Part shown: positions 9,521 through 21,021 of the stretch, in pieces | How the letters are laid out: every line of letters begins with the position of its first letter | How positions within the stretch are numbered: position 1 is the stretch's first letter | Assembly: GCA_036897625.1 (NCBI GenBank) | Contig: JAYMTA010000617.1 | Span: forward strand, 1-26,007 | Direction of reading: 5' to 3' | Source: Pelargonium cotyledonis | Taxonomy: Eukaryota > Streptophyta > Magnoliopsida > Geraniales > Geraniaceae | DNA length: 26,007 bases | Translations under genes and position numbers: made by a program | Notes under the pieces: generated by a model | Seen by the model: only the letters and a program-made list of their open reading frames with translations | Database searches by the model: none | Told to the model about the DNA's origin: nothing

Positions 9521-12500
9521 GATCGTGACTTCTGACTTCATTTTACTACTGATGTCTTCTTGCAATGATATCTTATTGCAATGATATCTCTTGTTTTAAT
9601 TGTACAGATCATTTTAAAACATTTGTAGATAATCACAACCCATATGATTTATTCAAAACAGAACGGATTTGATCTGATCTGATTCAGACTCATACATGTG
9701 CGTGCTAACACTTTAAAATGACCAAATCTGTGGTTTACAGAAAAATCTGAAGTCCCAATTCTTAAGTAATATATTTGATTTCTGAGTAATATTCTGCTCT
9801 GTAAGCTTACTATTTGAAAGCAAAAGCAGATTGTACTATGGGTTAGCGCATTCGGTACTATATGATGTGTTTGGCAATATAGTCTGCAGAGCCTTGTGCT
9901 TCTATTTCTGCAGCTTATATTCTCAATCCAACTAACTATTTGGATCATTAGGTGTGCACACACCACATATACTGTAGACAGATAAATATACACAAGCAAA
10001 GAGTGAGTAGCAAAGTTTCTTGATTAGTTCAATTACTAAGAAGGGACAAATGGAGGTAGAGAATCTACTCCCCTTTGGAACTGATGATGCCAAAATGTGA
10101 AGAATGGGCATTCATGAGTGAGTGACATAGAAATGCACAGGCACTCTCTATTGAAAAAGACTTTCTTCATAAATATATGTTGTCATTTATTCCATTTCAG
10201 AGTAATGTATTTAATATTGCATGGTACTGTTTTGTGGTAGGTTTTCATACCAGACTTCCAAAACAACCATTTCATCCACTCTTCAACAGCTAACTGTCTC
10301 CTGAAGGTTGATGAGTAAGATGCCTTTTTCTTAGGAAAGATGGCCGTATAAATTTCGTGTTGATGCCAGGCCATCTTGATTTGACTCAGTTCTTGATGCC
10401 AGGCCATCCCAAAGTGGATGTTCTGTTTACGTGTCAAGGTACCAATGGCTTCGCAACTCAGCACTTTCAGTCTGATTGCGTGGCGTGCTTGGATTTATAA
10501 GATAGCTTGGCGATTGGATATTTCTAATTAAATATGGTTTTATTAGTCTTAGCCGATGCAAATTTCTATATTGGATGATGGTCATTTATGTTGCGTTTAG
10601 CACATGATCTCATGTTTGATGTATGATAGTTTTGAATACCCGGGAATTTTTCAACCAGGGAAATAGTAATTAATGAGACAAAGAGAAAGGTGGTTGAATG
10701 CTCATAATTCCCTTAGTTATACCAGGTTACCTCACATTTTACTAGGTTTCAAAACTAGATACTTTAATCATTGATTTTTTTATTGCGGTTACTTTTTGGT
10801 AAAACGTTAAAGATTGGATTCGTGTGTATGCTGATAGCATGTAGTTTTGTGCCTGCAGATACAAACTGCGAGCCTTGGCGCTTTCTTGCTGCTGGACACT
10901 GAGTAGGATACTTTCACCTCGTATATCTGCTAAACTTTTGAGTATGTCTATGGACACCAATTTGTCTGAAAGTAAATATAGTTTATCATCTTTTGACCTC
11001 CTTTACCGAGCTTTCGTTACTTTCTTTGATAGCCTTTCTCATATCATCATCATTCTCATTTCCTTGCTTTTGCAGCTTATATTCATCTTGTTTTCCACAT
11101 CACTCCCTGGCTTTTCCTTTACATTCTTTGCAATTAGTTTTTTCATTTCATGTTTTGTGTGTAGACCCAAAACTTGCTTCATAAGAAATCTAATAATACT
11201 TGGAAGTAAGGAAAAAAAAAAAAGATGCCTCTTGCCTATGGTGTTCTTGGGGCTCTCTTTTTTTCCTTAATAGATGACATAAAAGGATATATGAAAATTT
11301 TAGATAATATAGAACATAATAGGAATCTGATAGAAACTAAAACAATGAATGCTGTTGTAATTTTTTAGGTTTGTTGGAATCATGTGATTGCTATATATTA
11401 TCTACCATTCATAACTACCATACCATTTTGGAAACAGAGCAATATCATAATATTTTCAAAGGTTGAATTGCAGTTCAACTTAATCATAATAACCTATATG
11501 GCACCAAAACTTTAATTATAGATGCTGATGGCTCATAATGGTAGTGATGACTGTTTTTTATATTTTATTTTGTGAAATGTGTCATTTGGTTATATTATTA
11601 ACATTCTTTGCGAACCTAATATTTTCTCGCTTAGAAGTGAAATCAATGTAATCTTCGCCCGTTTTTCAGTATGATACTACCCTTGCTCGGAACTTGAATC
11701 ACAGTTAAAACTTTTCGTTTGTTCACATGATTGTGTTTTGTGCGAATCAAAACCGAGCTCTTTCTTAGACCTAAGATGAAACTCTACTTAAAGAGTAGAG
11801 CTTGATGTCAGACATGGCTTATATCTACTTGTACATTTTTTCTAACAAGAAGTCCCACCAATACCCAAAGCCATAACAGGGTAGAGTACAAAAAATTCCA
11901 AAAAAAAGAATATTTGACAACAAAAGCATAAAAAGATTATTCATCTATATGTACATATTTTTTTACCATATTCTATACATGTTTGAATCATCTTCTAGTG
12001 GAATTTTTTGCCTTGCTTTGTTGTACATGTAAAAATGTCACTTTTGAAATTATAGTTGATAATTCGTGTTAGCATGTTTTTCTTGCATTGCATCGGTTCA
12101 CGTCGTATTCATTAAACGACATTTCAGGTTTTCGGTGATGGAACACATTCTTTCTTCTCCTCAAGTATGTGATCTTGTAAAATAAGACTTTTACTGACTA
12201 CATCTTTTCTAATGTCAAAGTTAAATTATTGGTAACATAACATTATTATAAAAATAACGTTAGTTATTTATGTATGGAGTACTAATAACATATGCAACTT
12301 AAATTTTTATTTTTGACCTTAACATATGTAACATAAATTAGTCAGAACTCTTTGAATCTGCTAAATAACGTACATGAAGTCGTACTATGAATTGTGTAAT
12401 ATCCACTAATTATCTTTAATCTACAAAAGAACAAAAAAGTTGATAATTATTTTGAGATGAGGGGGTATGGTTCATATGAATATGAAACTTTAATTACTAT

Positions 12501-12899
12501 GTTAAAATAATTATTACGAATACAAAATGCCTCTAAACATGTTGACACGAGACACTCGTGACACGTCTAAACAAATGTGTTTGTTTTGATCTGACTGACA
12601 TGTTTTAAAAGAAATAAATAAGTTAGCAAAGCAACTAGGCATGACCCAATATATCTATATAATAGAAAGATAGACCTAATTAAGTAAATGTGATTTTTGA
12701 GTATGCTAAAGAATTTCAACACAAATAAAGTACGATTATTTAATTATTTAATGTGCTGATTTCTTAAACACAACAAAATTACAGCTACGTGTTATATACA
12801 TGTTCATTTCATGTTACTTTCACGGCGAATGCGTGTCATGATCCAAATTATCACACTTGTTGTTATACTATGTTCACATACCTCATTTTTGATTTTTTA
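9521..12899. other. Intergenic stretch without a recognisable gene
   Basis: Several frames of 60-130 codons exist (for example 10875-11270 + and 10742-10960 -), but none shows a family motif or plausible splice structure. They are rich in Ser, Phe and Leu, as expected from AT-rich chance frames. Two short local duplications lie here: TTGCAATGATATCT at 9560-9573 and 9576-9589, and TTGATGCCAGGCCATC at 10360-10375 and 10393-10408. Degraded genic sequence around 10180-11000 cannot be excluded. Confidence 0.45.
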
Positions 12900-13155
12900 T
12901 ACTTCCTCCGTTTCAAAATAAGTGTCATGTTTGTCAAAAAAATTTGTCCCAAAATGAGTGTTTTGTATTTATTTTTAGGTTATTAAATTATTATTTTTTT
13001 AATATTATCCTTATCACTTATATACATGGGCAGATTTGCACATGGGGTGTAGGTGAAAAAGTGAGGACTATATTGAAAACACACTAAATTATCTTATAAT
13101 TCTTAATTTTTACAAAAAATTGAAATAAGCCACTCATTTTGAAGCAGATGGAGTA
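12900..13155. mobile_element. Stowaway-type MITE
   Basis: The left end CTTCCTCCGTTTCAAAATAA (from 12902) and the reverse complement of the right end, CTCCATCTGCTTCAAAATGA (ending 13153), form inverted termini of the Stowaway type (consensus CTCCCTCCGT...). The flanking TA at 12900-12901 and 13154-13155 is the target duplication of the Tc1/mariner superfamily. The interior of about 250 bases is AT-rich and non-coding, as usual for these non-autonomous elements. Confidence 0.88.
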
Positions 13156-15277
13156 TGAAATTTTAATTATTTTTTAAACAAATAAATCCGGTGAAAATCT
13201 GAGTTAAAATTGATTGAAAATTAAAAAAAAAAAAAATGATGGGTGATGGTAGCTGTTGGATGTGGAGTATAATATTGAATATTGATATATTGGTGTGTGT
13301 TGTATAATATACGATTAGATGTTGGAGTTATCTAAGTGGAAGTGTTGGGCCGAATTAATTTATAAATGTTTAAAAAATAATATGGAAAAAACTTGGAGGC
13401 AAATTCATTAATTGCATTCACTTCTTTCAAGCCTTTAAATGACATGAAGACACAACTCAATTATAATTTAAATATTAAATATTAAAATAAAAAGAACTTA
13501 GATAGCGAAGAACACCACAACACGAGCACTATTTGACCGAGGTTGACTTTTGGTAACTCTCTTGGTAAGCCGTGAGCCACGGCTTGTTACATGGCTCGGC
13601 TAATCCAAGCCATATTTTGCTCTGGCTTATTTGTATATTTATAATAAAAAGACTCATTTATTTACATGTAAAAATAATAGAACAAGGTAGATGTATAATT
13701 AATGGTTGGTCGACGTTTTTGTTACAAATTTTAATCTTTTAATAAATTTTGTAATTTCAATGAGAAGTTTTGACACACAACTTTTGAGAATTTATTTAGG
13801 TACGTAAATGAGGAAAATGACTAACCATTTTCATTTAGCAAGTAATAATGGAGAAAATCTTTGGCCACCAAATAATATAACTTTGATAATGTTTTTATTT
13901 TTGATCAATTGGGTAAAACTAAAACCCAAAAATATATTACAACAATTAAAGAGAGTTTAGAAAATTTATAATAAAATATTATCTGGTTGAGAATTATATA
14001 CGAATGATATTAACAAGAAAGTCGGCCTCAACATTTCTTCATAGCGAGGGAGTGTCGCAACTTCACGCAGACGTTTACAGGTCAAGAAGCTTATGCACTT
14101 CTCCACAATACAAGTCAGTGACATACGTGCACTTATGTATTAGCGAGCTATCATAAACACTTCGTTGCAGCGCAATTCAACATTGAACATAGTTATACGT
14201 CTAAATTTTCGTTCAGCGTTATGTTTTATTCGTAAGTGACTTGAAAATTTATTTTGTCCACACAAGTTATATTTCATTGATTTCTGTGTAGTTTGAGAAT
14301 TATTAACTTGTTGAGACACTGTAACAACTACCATCCCAACTAACCATCTTCTCCTCTGTTTGGCGCCATCCCCAGAAAAGAAACCCTAAAAGCAATGCCA
14401 ATTGGGACTGAAATTGACACCCACTGCATATTTTAGTAAACAAATTAATGTTTACATCCAACTCTATGAACGTGTGCTGCAAATATATATCACTAATCAA
14501 AAAATTAAATTTCGTTCGATTTCGTTAAGCAAATAATAAGAAATACGTTTAAATTATGTACCGATTCAAATAGAGTGCACATTTCATACGTAATTGCTTC
14601 TCGTCTTCGTAATAAAGTTATTGTTAATAAAGTTTAATGTATGCAGAACAATTTTTTTTTAAAAATATAGAATCAAATACTTTGTTTATGAACAACATGA
14701 TTCACAAAATTTAAATGTTCAGATTTTAGAACAACGAAGAACTGCGATAAAATTGATTAGAATCTTGATTGAAACAACAATGAGATTTGTCATTGTCCTC
14801 TTCATAAGCATTGGAATCACAACAATATCAAGAAATACAGACCGACTCATAAAAAAAAAAAAACTTTCAACTTGAAAAGACAAAAAACACTTCCGACAAA
14901 TGAAGACTTAACAAACTCTGTCCATAAGAGTAGAAACAAAAATAACATATTTAATGTTGGACTACACGTAAAAATACGAACTTTCACTAGTAAAATGTCA
15001 ACTTTATTTAAAAAAAAAACTAGTAAAATGTCAATTTTATTAAATTCGTTTAACTTCTATTAGTACATTTGGTTCATTAACTTTATAATTATCTGACGTC
15101 AGTTTCTAATGACCACCTCAACATTACTCCAAAGCATAACTTTAACATCAACTTCAACACTCACAAGTCACAAACTAGCATACAGTAAAGGCAGAGATGA
15201 ATAAATGATAACAAAGCGTTTGCACGATCGAGTATCAAACGAGAGCAATAAAACTAAATTTACACACACAAAAATAA
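13156..15277. other. Upstream region of the GL2 gene, AT-rich
   Basis: No gene was seen. The region includes a short perfect hairpin at 13567-13585 (AAGCCGTG-agc-CACGGCTT), a 23-bp duplication with an A-tract at 14986-15041, and near-matches (one base off) to the L1-box TAAATGYA at 14712-14719 and, inverted, at 15064-15071. HD-ZIP IV proteins bind the L1-box, but with one mismatch each these may be chance. Confidence 0.4.
14986..15041. repeat. 23-bp direct duplication with A-tract between copies
   Basis: ACTAGTAAAATGTCAACTTT... (14986-15008) recurs at 15019-15041 with one difference, separated by TAAAAAAAAA. It can be read as a tandem duplication, or as an A-tailed micro-insertion flanked by a target-site duplication of about 16 bases. 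It lies about 0.65 kb upstream of the GL2 start codon. Confidence 0.8.
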
Positions 15278-15285
15278 TATATAAA
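15278..15285 (+). promoter_or_regulatory. Possible distal TATA box of the GL2 gene
   Basis: TATATAAA, 417 bases before the start codon. If used, the leader would carry an upstream frame beginning at ATG 15331 (72 codons), so the nearer TATAAAG at 15411 is the better candidate. Confidence 0.25.
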
Positions 15286-15375
15286 AAATGAGAGACAAAC
15301 AGGTCCTTAGCGTTGAGCTAGAGAGCCACAATGTGGAGCCAAGTTAAAAGCATAGATATAAAAAAACTGAAAAAA

Positions 15376-15461
15376 CCGTTGGAGCTGGTGCTTCTTCAAC
15401 AACAAGTGCATATAAAGTTAGTTGAGTCTTCACACAGTGTCTTCTCCAGAGTATCTAACAG
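15376..15461 (+). promoter_or_regulatory. Candidate GL2 core promoter: MYB site, E-box, TATA
   Basis: Within 86 bases there are a MYB core CCGTTG (15376-15381, fits CNGTTR), an E-box CAAGTG (15403-15408, fits CANNTG), TATAAAG (15411-15417) and an inverted MYB core TAACAG (15456-15461). GL2 in Arabidopsis is a direct target of an R2R3-MYB, bHLH and WD40 complex, so this pairing is what would be expected. These are short degenerate motifs, and use is inferred. A C/T-rich leader follows up to 15694. Confidence 0.4.
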
Positions 15462-15694
15462 TCAACCCCTACCAGCCCCAAAACCCCTTTTAATTTTCTT
15501 TTCTCTCTCACTTTCTATCCTCCCAAACAACCACACACATTCCCTCTAGCTCCAATTTGTTTTATATCCTTAAATCAACCAGACCCCACATGACTAGCAG
15601 CTCCCACCTCCCTCGCCACCATTACCACCACCTCCTCCATTTCCTCCCCCCCTTAAAACAAGCATTTCACCACTCTACTTCCGACCCAATTGCC

Positions 15695-18600
15695 ATGGGC
15701 TTCGTCGACATGTCGAACAATCCTCCTCCCTCTTCTCACACCAAGGACTTCTTCGCCACTCCCGCCCTCTCTCTCAGCCTCGTACGCTCCAATCTCAATC
15801 ACCTCTCTGTTTCGATTTTCAACCTAATTTACGTGATTTTGATTTTTGGATTTTTTTAGGCCGGAATCTTCCGCCATGCCGGAGCGGCGGCGGCGGGGGG
15901 CCCCCACATGGGGGGGGGGGGAGGGGGCCGGGGGGGGGCGCAGCCCCCGCCGCTTCCCGGAAGGACGACACGGTGGAGATTAGCAGCGAGAACTCCGGCC
16001 CGGTGAGGTCGAGATCGGACGACGATTTCGACGGCGAGGGAGAGCCGGACGACGAGGACGACGGCGGCGACGGCGATAAGAACAAAAAGAAGAAGAGGAA
16101 GAAGTATCACAGACACACCGCCGAGCAAATCAGAGAAATGGAAGCGTATGTGTTAAATTTCGTTTTTGTCTGTTTACCTGAAATTTGGGCGTGAACTCGG
16201 AGTTGTTTCCGGGTTCACTCGGTGGTGACTCATTAATTCTCTGCAAATTTTTGTGATTTTGTACTCACAAAGGTTAAAAAAAGTTAGTGACATGCCTACA
16301 AAAAAAGAAGATTAGAAAGTTAGAGTTGAATTGAAATTTACATTTTCTCATCCCTCCTTTTCTCTCTTTGTTTCTTGTGTTCGTGTTTTCATCAACCCAA
16401 AGAATAAAATTCCAAAACCATTGTTTTTTGCACATCCAATTGCAAAAAAAAGTGGGGCACATTTTTTGTTTTCTATGAAGAAGATGGCAATAAATTTGAA
16501 GATTTTGTTTCTTCCATGTAATGTTGATAATATGTATTTAACCATTTTAATGAAATGTAAGCTTTTTGCGTAGTATTTTGGAATTTGGTGTTGATGGGTG
16601 TTGATAATTTTGCAGACTATTCAAAGAGTCACCTCATCCAGATGAGAAACAGAGGCAGCAACTTAGTAAGCAATTAGGCCTTGCTCCTAGGCAGGTCAAG
16701 TTCTGGTTTCAAAACCGAAGAACCCAAATTAAGGTACTTTAATATTGGGTTTGGTTTGGCCATCTAATTAGTCCATTTTTGTTTGTAAATTGTAGAATGA
16801 TGATATATGCAAATGTATGTTTGTTGCAGGCAATACAAGAGCGTCATGAGAATTCTCTGTTGAAAACTGAAATGGACAAACTTCGGGACGAAAATAAGGC
16901 CATGAGGGAGGCCATAAACAAGGCTTGTTGCCCCAATTGTGGGTCTGCCACCACTAGCCGCGAAACTTCTGTGACAACTGAGGAGCAACAGCTGCGCATT
17001 GAAAATGCCAGACTCAAAGCCGAGGTTTGGATTGCTTAACCAATGTTTTCTTATGTTCTTGTAGGCTGTAGCTTACATTTGAGTTTAGAAAATATACACA
17101 AGAAAGAAGATTCATGTCATTAGTGATTCGCCGTGTTATTGAAGTCTGCATTTGGTTCTTGTGAGGAAAAGATCAATGCACTCATGCTACTAGTTCTTAT
17201 TTTATTGATTATCTTGACTACTTTTAAAGATCCAATTAGTTGTGAAACGTGTGGATTTCTGATTTTGTTTTCTTTTTTATTTAGGTGGAAAAGCTTCGAG
17301 TAGCATTAGGGAAGTACCCTCCAGGAACATCATCGCCATCATGCTCAACAGGAGCTGACCAAGAAAACAGAAGCTCTTTGGACTTCATTACTGGCATTTT
17401 TGGGCTTGAGAAGTCAAGAATCATGGACACAGTGAATCAAGCAATGGAAGAGCTCAAGAAGATGGCCACAGCAGGGGATCCACTCTGGATCAGGAGCGTT
17501 GAGACTGGTCGCGAGATACTTAATTATGATGAGTACATGAAGGAGTTTCCTGTTGACAATCCGAGCAGTGGAAGGCCAAAGAGATCCATTGAAGCCTCGC
17601 GAGACACAGGAGTTGTCTTTGTTGATCTTCCTCGGCTAGTTCAGAGTTTCATGGATGTGGTAAGAAACAAGAACTGCATTTCAAATTAGTGATTATTTTC
17701 AATGCTCTTCTCTATAAATGGTTCTGATAATATGCGTTTTTTTTCTTGTCATATTGGCTTTCCTAGAATCAGTGGAAGGATATGTTTCCATGCATGGTCT
17801 CAAAGGCGGCCACAGTTGATGTTATCAGCAATGGTGAAGGCCCTAACCGAAATGGTGCAGTACTTTTGGTGAGTTAACTTTGACCAGTGACCATTTGATG
17901 TTTGGATACTGAGAAAGTTAGAAAGAAAAAAATGTAGAACAATAGCATTAATCATCAAACTGGTTCATCAACTGAATGAGAACCATGAACTTTTCTGAGC
18001 TGCCAAACTCAACTGAAGGTCAAAATGTTCAACATTAATGCCAAAAGTAACTAACATCTTTTTGGAATTTTTTTTTAGATTTATTTTCTTGATCGGTAAT
18101 TTCTGACTAAAATACTGAATTATGATAACCAAATCCTTGCCTTTAATGCTGTTTTTTTAACAGATGTTTGCAGAGATGCAAATGCTTACACCTATGGTGC
18201 CAACCAGAGAAGTGTACTTTGTCCGATATTGCAAGCAACTGAGTGCAGAACAATGGGCAATTGTTGATGTTTCCATCGACAAAGTTGAAGATAACATTGA
18301 CGCCTCCCTTGTGAAATGCAGAAAACAACCATCCGGTTGCATCATTGAGGATAACTCCAATGGTCATTGCAAGGTATGTACATGTTCTTCAATTCTAGTT
18401 CTTTTACATTTTCTTCAATCACAATCCCAACTAATCATCATCTTGTATGGCCTTCAGGTGACATGGGTTGAGCATTTGGAATGCCAGAAAAGCACAGTCC
18501 ACTCCATGTACAGAACATTAGTTAACAGCGGTCTCGCCTTTGGTGCAAGACATTGGATGGCAACTCTGCAGCTCCAGTGCGAACGGCTAGTGTTCTTCAT

Positions 18601-19641
18601 GGCAACCAATGTTCCTACAAAAGATTCAAGTGGTAAGCCAAACTCCTCAAACCCAAATATAGTTGGATCGAATTGAAACAGTATTGATAAAAAAAACTCT
18701 CCCATTAATTGAAAATTAGGTGTGGCCACACTGGCTGGGAGGAAAAGCATTTTGAAGTTGGCACAAAGAATGACATGGGGTTTTTGCCATGCCATTGGAG
18801 CATCAAGCTACCATACATGGACCAAAGTCACAAGTAAAACAGGGGAGGATATAAGGGTATCTTCCCGAAAGAACTTAAATGATCCCGGAGAACACGTTGG
18901 AGTGATCGTCTGTGCAGTGTCTTCTGTATGGCTGCCTGTCTCTCCTCACGTGCTGTTCGATTTCCTACGAGATGAAGCTCGTCGCAGTGAGGTATGATAA
19001 CATTGCCTTCATATCTCTATGCTAACGTAACAAGACGAGCAGTTGAGGGAACATGGTTTGACAAATTTTGTTGTATTCATCATTCCAGTGGGACATTATG
19101 TCAAATGGAGGCCCGGTGCAATCCATCGCAAACTTAGCGAAAGGACAGGATCGGGGCAATGCAGTTTCCATCCAGGTGAGTTCTTGTTCTCGAGTTCTTC
19201 CACTGTTTTCTTTATTGAAGTCCCGTTTTGTTCTTATTCGTATCGCCTTCTATCGCTCAGGCAATGAAGTCGAAAGAGAGCAGTGTGTGGGTACTACAAG
19301 ATAGCTGCACAAACGCTTATGAATCCATGGTGGTGTATGCTCCTGTGGACATTTCTGGGATGCAGTCAGTGATGACAGGATGCGACTCGAGCAAGATTGC
19401 GATATTGCCATCGGGTTTCTCGATACTACCGGATGGAGTTGAGTCGAGGCCAATGGTGATCACATCAAGGCAAGAGGAGAAGAGCACAGAGGGAGGGTCA
19501 TTGCTGACAATAGCATTCCAAATCCTGACCAACACCTCTCCCACAGCTAAGCTAACAATGGAGTCTGTGGAGTCTGTGAACACTCTTATATCATGTACTT
19601 TGAGAAACATTAAAACAAGTATGCAGTGTGAGGACTGTTGA
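15695..19641 (+). CDS. GL2: HD-ZIP class IV transcription factor, GLABRA2 type
   Basis: A DNA-binding nuclear protein of the class that sets epidermal cell fate; in Arabidopsis GL2 promotes trichomes and seed-coat mucilage and represses root hairs. Exons by splice sites and homology: 15695-15781, 15860-16145, 16616-16733, 16830-17024, 17285-17659, 17767-17868, 18164-18373, 18458-18632, 18720-18991, 19089-19175, 19261-19641. The product is about 762 residues, against 747 for Arabidopsis GL2. N-terminus: [14 protein letters not shown]. An acidic segment follows ([14 protein letters not shown], a GL2-type signature). Homeodomain at about 107-164, with recognition helix [13 protein letters not shown]. 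Zipper-loop-zipper at about 165-235, with CPNCG in the loop. START domain at about 255-490 ([17 protein letters not shown]). HD-START-associated domain to the C-terminal CEDC. All junctions are GT-AG and in phase except within exon 2, where the G-rich tract at 15910-15938 leaves the frame one base short (or two long). Start at 15695 is chosen by homology and its GCCATGG context; an in-frame ATG at 15590 would add 35 residues. Intron coordinates were assigned by eye. Confidence 0.93.
15887..15960 (+). repeat. GC-rich homopolymer tract in GL2 exon 2 with frame change
   Basis: Contains G12 (15910-15921), G5 (15923-15927) and G9 (15930-15938), plus (GCG)n and C-runs. Upstream, [14 protein letters not shown] reads in the exon 1 frame. 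Downstream, [12 protein letters not shown] is in a frame that needs one extra base, or two fewer. The tract encodes a Gly/Pro/Ala linker not conserved in length in the family, so small errors here would go unnoticed. It is the most likely place in the window for a miscounted homopolymer. Confidence 0.85.
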
Positions 19642-20397
19642 TGACTACCATATCATGACTACATTTAATAGAATAGACACCAAATTAACTGTAGAAAATC
19701 ATAGGTTTTATTTTGTTTTGTTTTTTTTGTTTTTTGTTCTGTTGTTTCAGTGTTGGTTTGTTTTCAAGCTGTCATTGGTTTGAATGGAGGCTTGGAGTTT
19801 TGGAAAGAGACATAAGATCAAGATATTATTTTCTTGATTTCTGTGTGTTTTGAAAGTGACTTAAATCTGAAATTTCAACATTTTGATGAAGTGAAGGATT
19901 ATAATTGCTTTGGAACAATGAAAGTTAACCATCTCAGCTCCCACCTATAAAGTGGATAATTGAAGACGGATATGAGCGTAAATAGTTGATGTGACATCAC
20001 CAAATTTCGAGTCTTTTTTCTATCTGGCATGCTGGTAGTTGATCAAAGGCGTGTCGGAAACATATCGGCCTAGAATCTGACACGTATCAGTGGCAAATCG
20101 GATGCATATAGGTTTTAGACTTTAGTTGGAAAATACCGATCAAATTTATTTGATACGTAGTGTACATGTACGTACATTTCACACCATCTTTTTTTATCAG
20201 ATAGAACCCAAATAATTAAGGTTAATTGTATAAAATAGTATATTGACAAACAAACTGTAAAAATAAAATAAATAAAGCAATCCCAAAATGGTGCTGTACA
20301 AGAAGAAGAATGAGCAAGAAAATGGCTAGATATAGAGAGAGACCAAAACCAACAAAATTAACGAGCAATAAAAGATAATGGGTATAATCAAACACGT
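19642..20397 (+). other. GL2 3' region and spacer
   Basis: Directly after the stop lies a T/G-rich stretch (TTTTGTTTTGTTTTTT at about 19712-19727), a common far-upstream element of plant polyadenylation. AATGAA at 19917-19922 is a possible near-upstream signal; no canonical AATAAA lies nearby. Beyond about 20000 nothing is recognised. Confidence 0.35.
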
Positions 20398-20530
20398 GAT
20401 TCAACTAGTAAGAAGTTTGTTCAGCTTAACATGAAATCTCGGGTTGCTGATCAAAAAATAAAAACATGAAATCTCAGGTTCAAATTTTATGAGAATTAAT
20501 GTGAATGTGGTGTGACTTAAAAATTGTGAC
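20398..20530 (+). mobile_element. tRNA-derived SINE-like fragment split by a micro-insertion
   Basis: TGATTCAACTAGTAAGAAGT at about 20398 is a worn A-box region. AGGTTCAAAT at 20476-20485 is a B-box. Between them lies a 22-base A-tailed insert with its 13-base duplication (20441-20475). Removing insert and duplication restores a normal A-to-B-box distance. The end of the SINE body is not defined. Confidence 0.55.
20428..20475 (+). mobile_element. 22-bp LINE-tail micro-insertion with 13-bp duplication
   Basis: AACATGAAATCTC occurs at 20428-20440 and 20463-20475. The 22 bases between (20441-20462) read GGGTTGCTGATC then an A-rich tail. TTGCTGAT plus A's is the same 3' end as in the LINE at 3782-6590. 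This is what an extremely 5'-truncated LINE insertion would leave. Confidence 0.75.
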
Positions 20531-20830
20531 ATTAATCTAACCACGCTTGATAATCTAACCACACTCGGTCAACTTTTAAACATATCAATTACATGAAAGT
20601 CTTTGGCTTGGAAATTATGACATTAATCTAATCACGCTTGTTAATATATATGATGCATTATTAATGTATGGGGGTTTACAAAGACTTGGTTTTATTTGAT
20701 TTTTTTAGGAGTATACTCTTAATCAACATTCAAGCAAATCAATTAGAAGATAGTCTCTTATAAAAAAAAAATTAAAAGATAGTCTTTGGACAATATGACA
20801 TTAATCTAATCAAACTATGGTAACATATGG
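20529..20830. repeat. Short dispersed repeat, GACATTAATCTAAYCA
   Basis: The string GACATTAATCTAA followed by CCAC, TCAC or TCAA occurs near 20529, 20618 and 20798, each followed by AT-rich sequence including TTGTTAAT- or GATAATC-like strings. This points to a local repeat with spacings of about 90 and 180 bases, of unknown nature. Confidence 0.55.
20741..20785 (+). repeat. A-tailed 13-bp micro-insertion with 16-bp near-duplication
   Basis: AATTAGAAGATAGTCT (20741-20756) recurs as AATTAAAAGATAGTCT (20770-20785), with one difference. The 13 bases between are CTTAT followed by A's. The structure is the same as the other micro-insertions, but the insert is too short to identify. Confidence 0.6.
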
Positions 20831-20924
20831 CATATTATTATGGACGGATTGTGGAGTGAAATAACATGAATAAAATTTATCAAACAATCGGAATAAAATT
20901 CAAAAAATAATTGTGAGGGCAAAA

Positions 20925-21021
20925 GTTAAGTTAATTTCCCACTAATCACTTCAAGGCTATCAAATCCAGCTAATCAATTCATTGACTTGTCAATAATTTA
21001 TATTAAAGTTTTGTCCAATTA
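20925..21021 (+). repeat. Local repeat family, copy 1
   Basis: Shares TTAATTTCCCACTAAT, AATCCAGCTAAT and TTCATTGACTTGTCAATAAT with copy 2 (21183-21370), and in weaker form with copy 3 (25741-25978). Only the left half of the family is present. Confidence 0.75.

Noticed and set aside
10742-11270. Open frames on both strands (72, 131 and 63 codons)
   Set aside because: Low-complexity Ser/Phe/Leu composition, no family motif, no splice context; these overlap each other on opposite strands.
15819-16128. Two minus-strand frames rich in Pro and Ser over GL2 exon 2
   Set aside because: They are the complement of the GC-rich, acidic coding region of GL2.
19660-19667. Exact inverted L1-box (TACATTTA) just after the GL2 stop
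   Set aside because: An 8-base match in AT-rich DNA is likely by chance, and a 3' UTR position is not where the known L1-box of GL2 acts.
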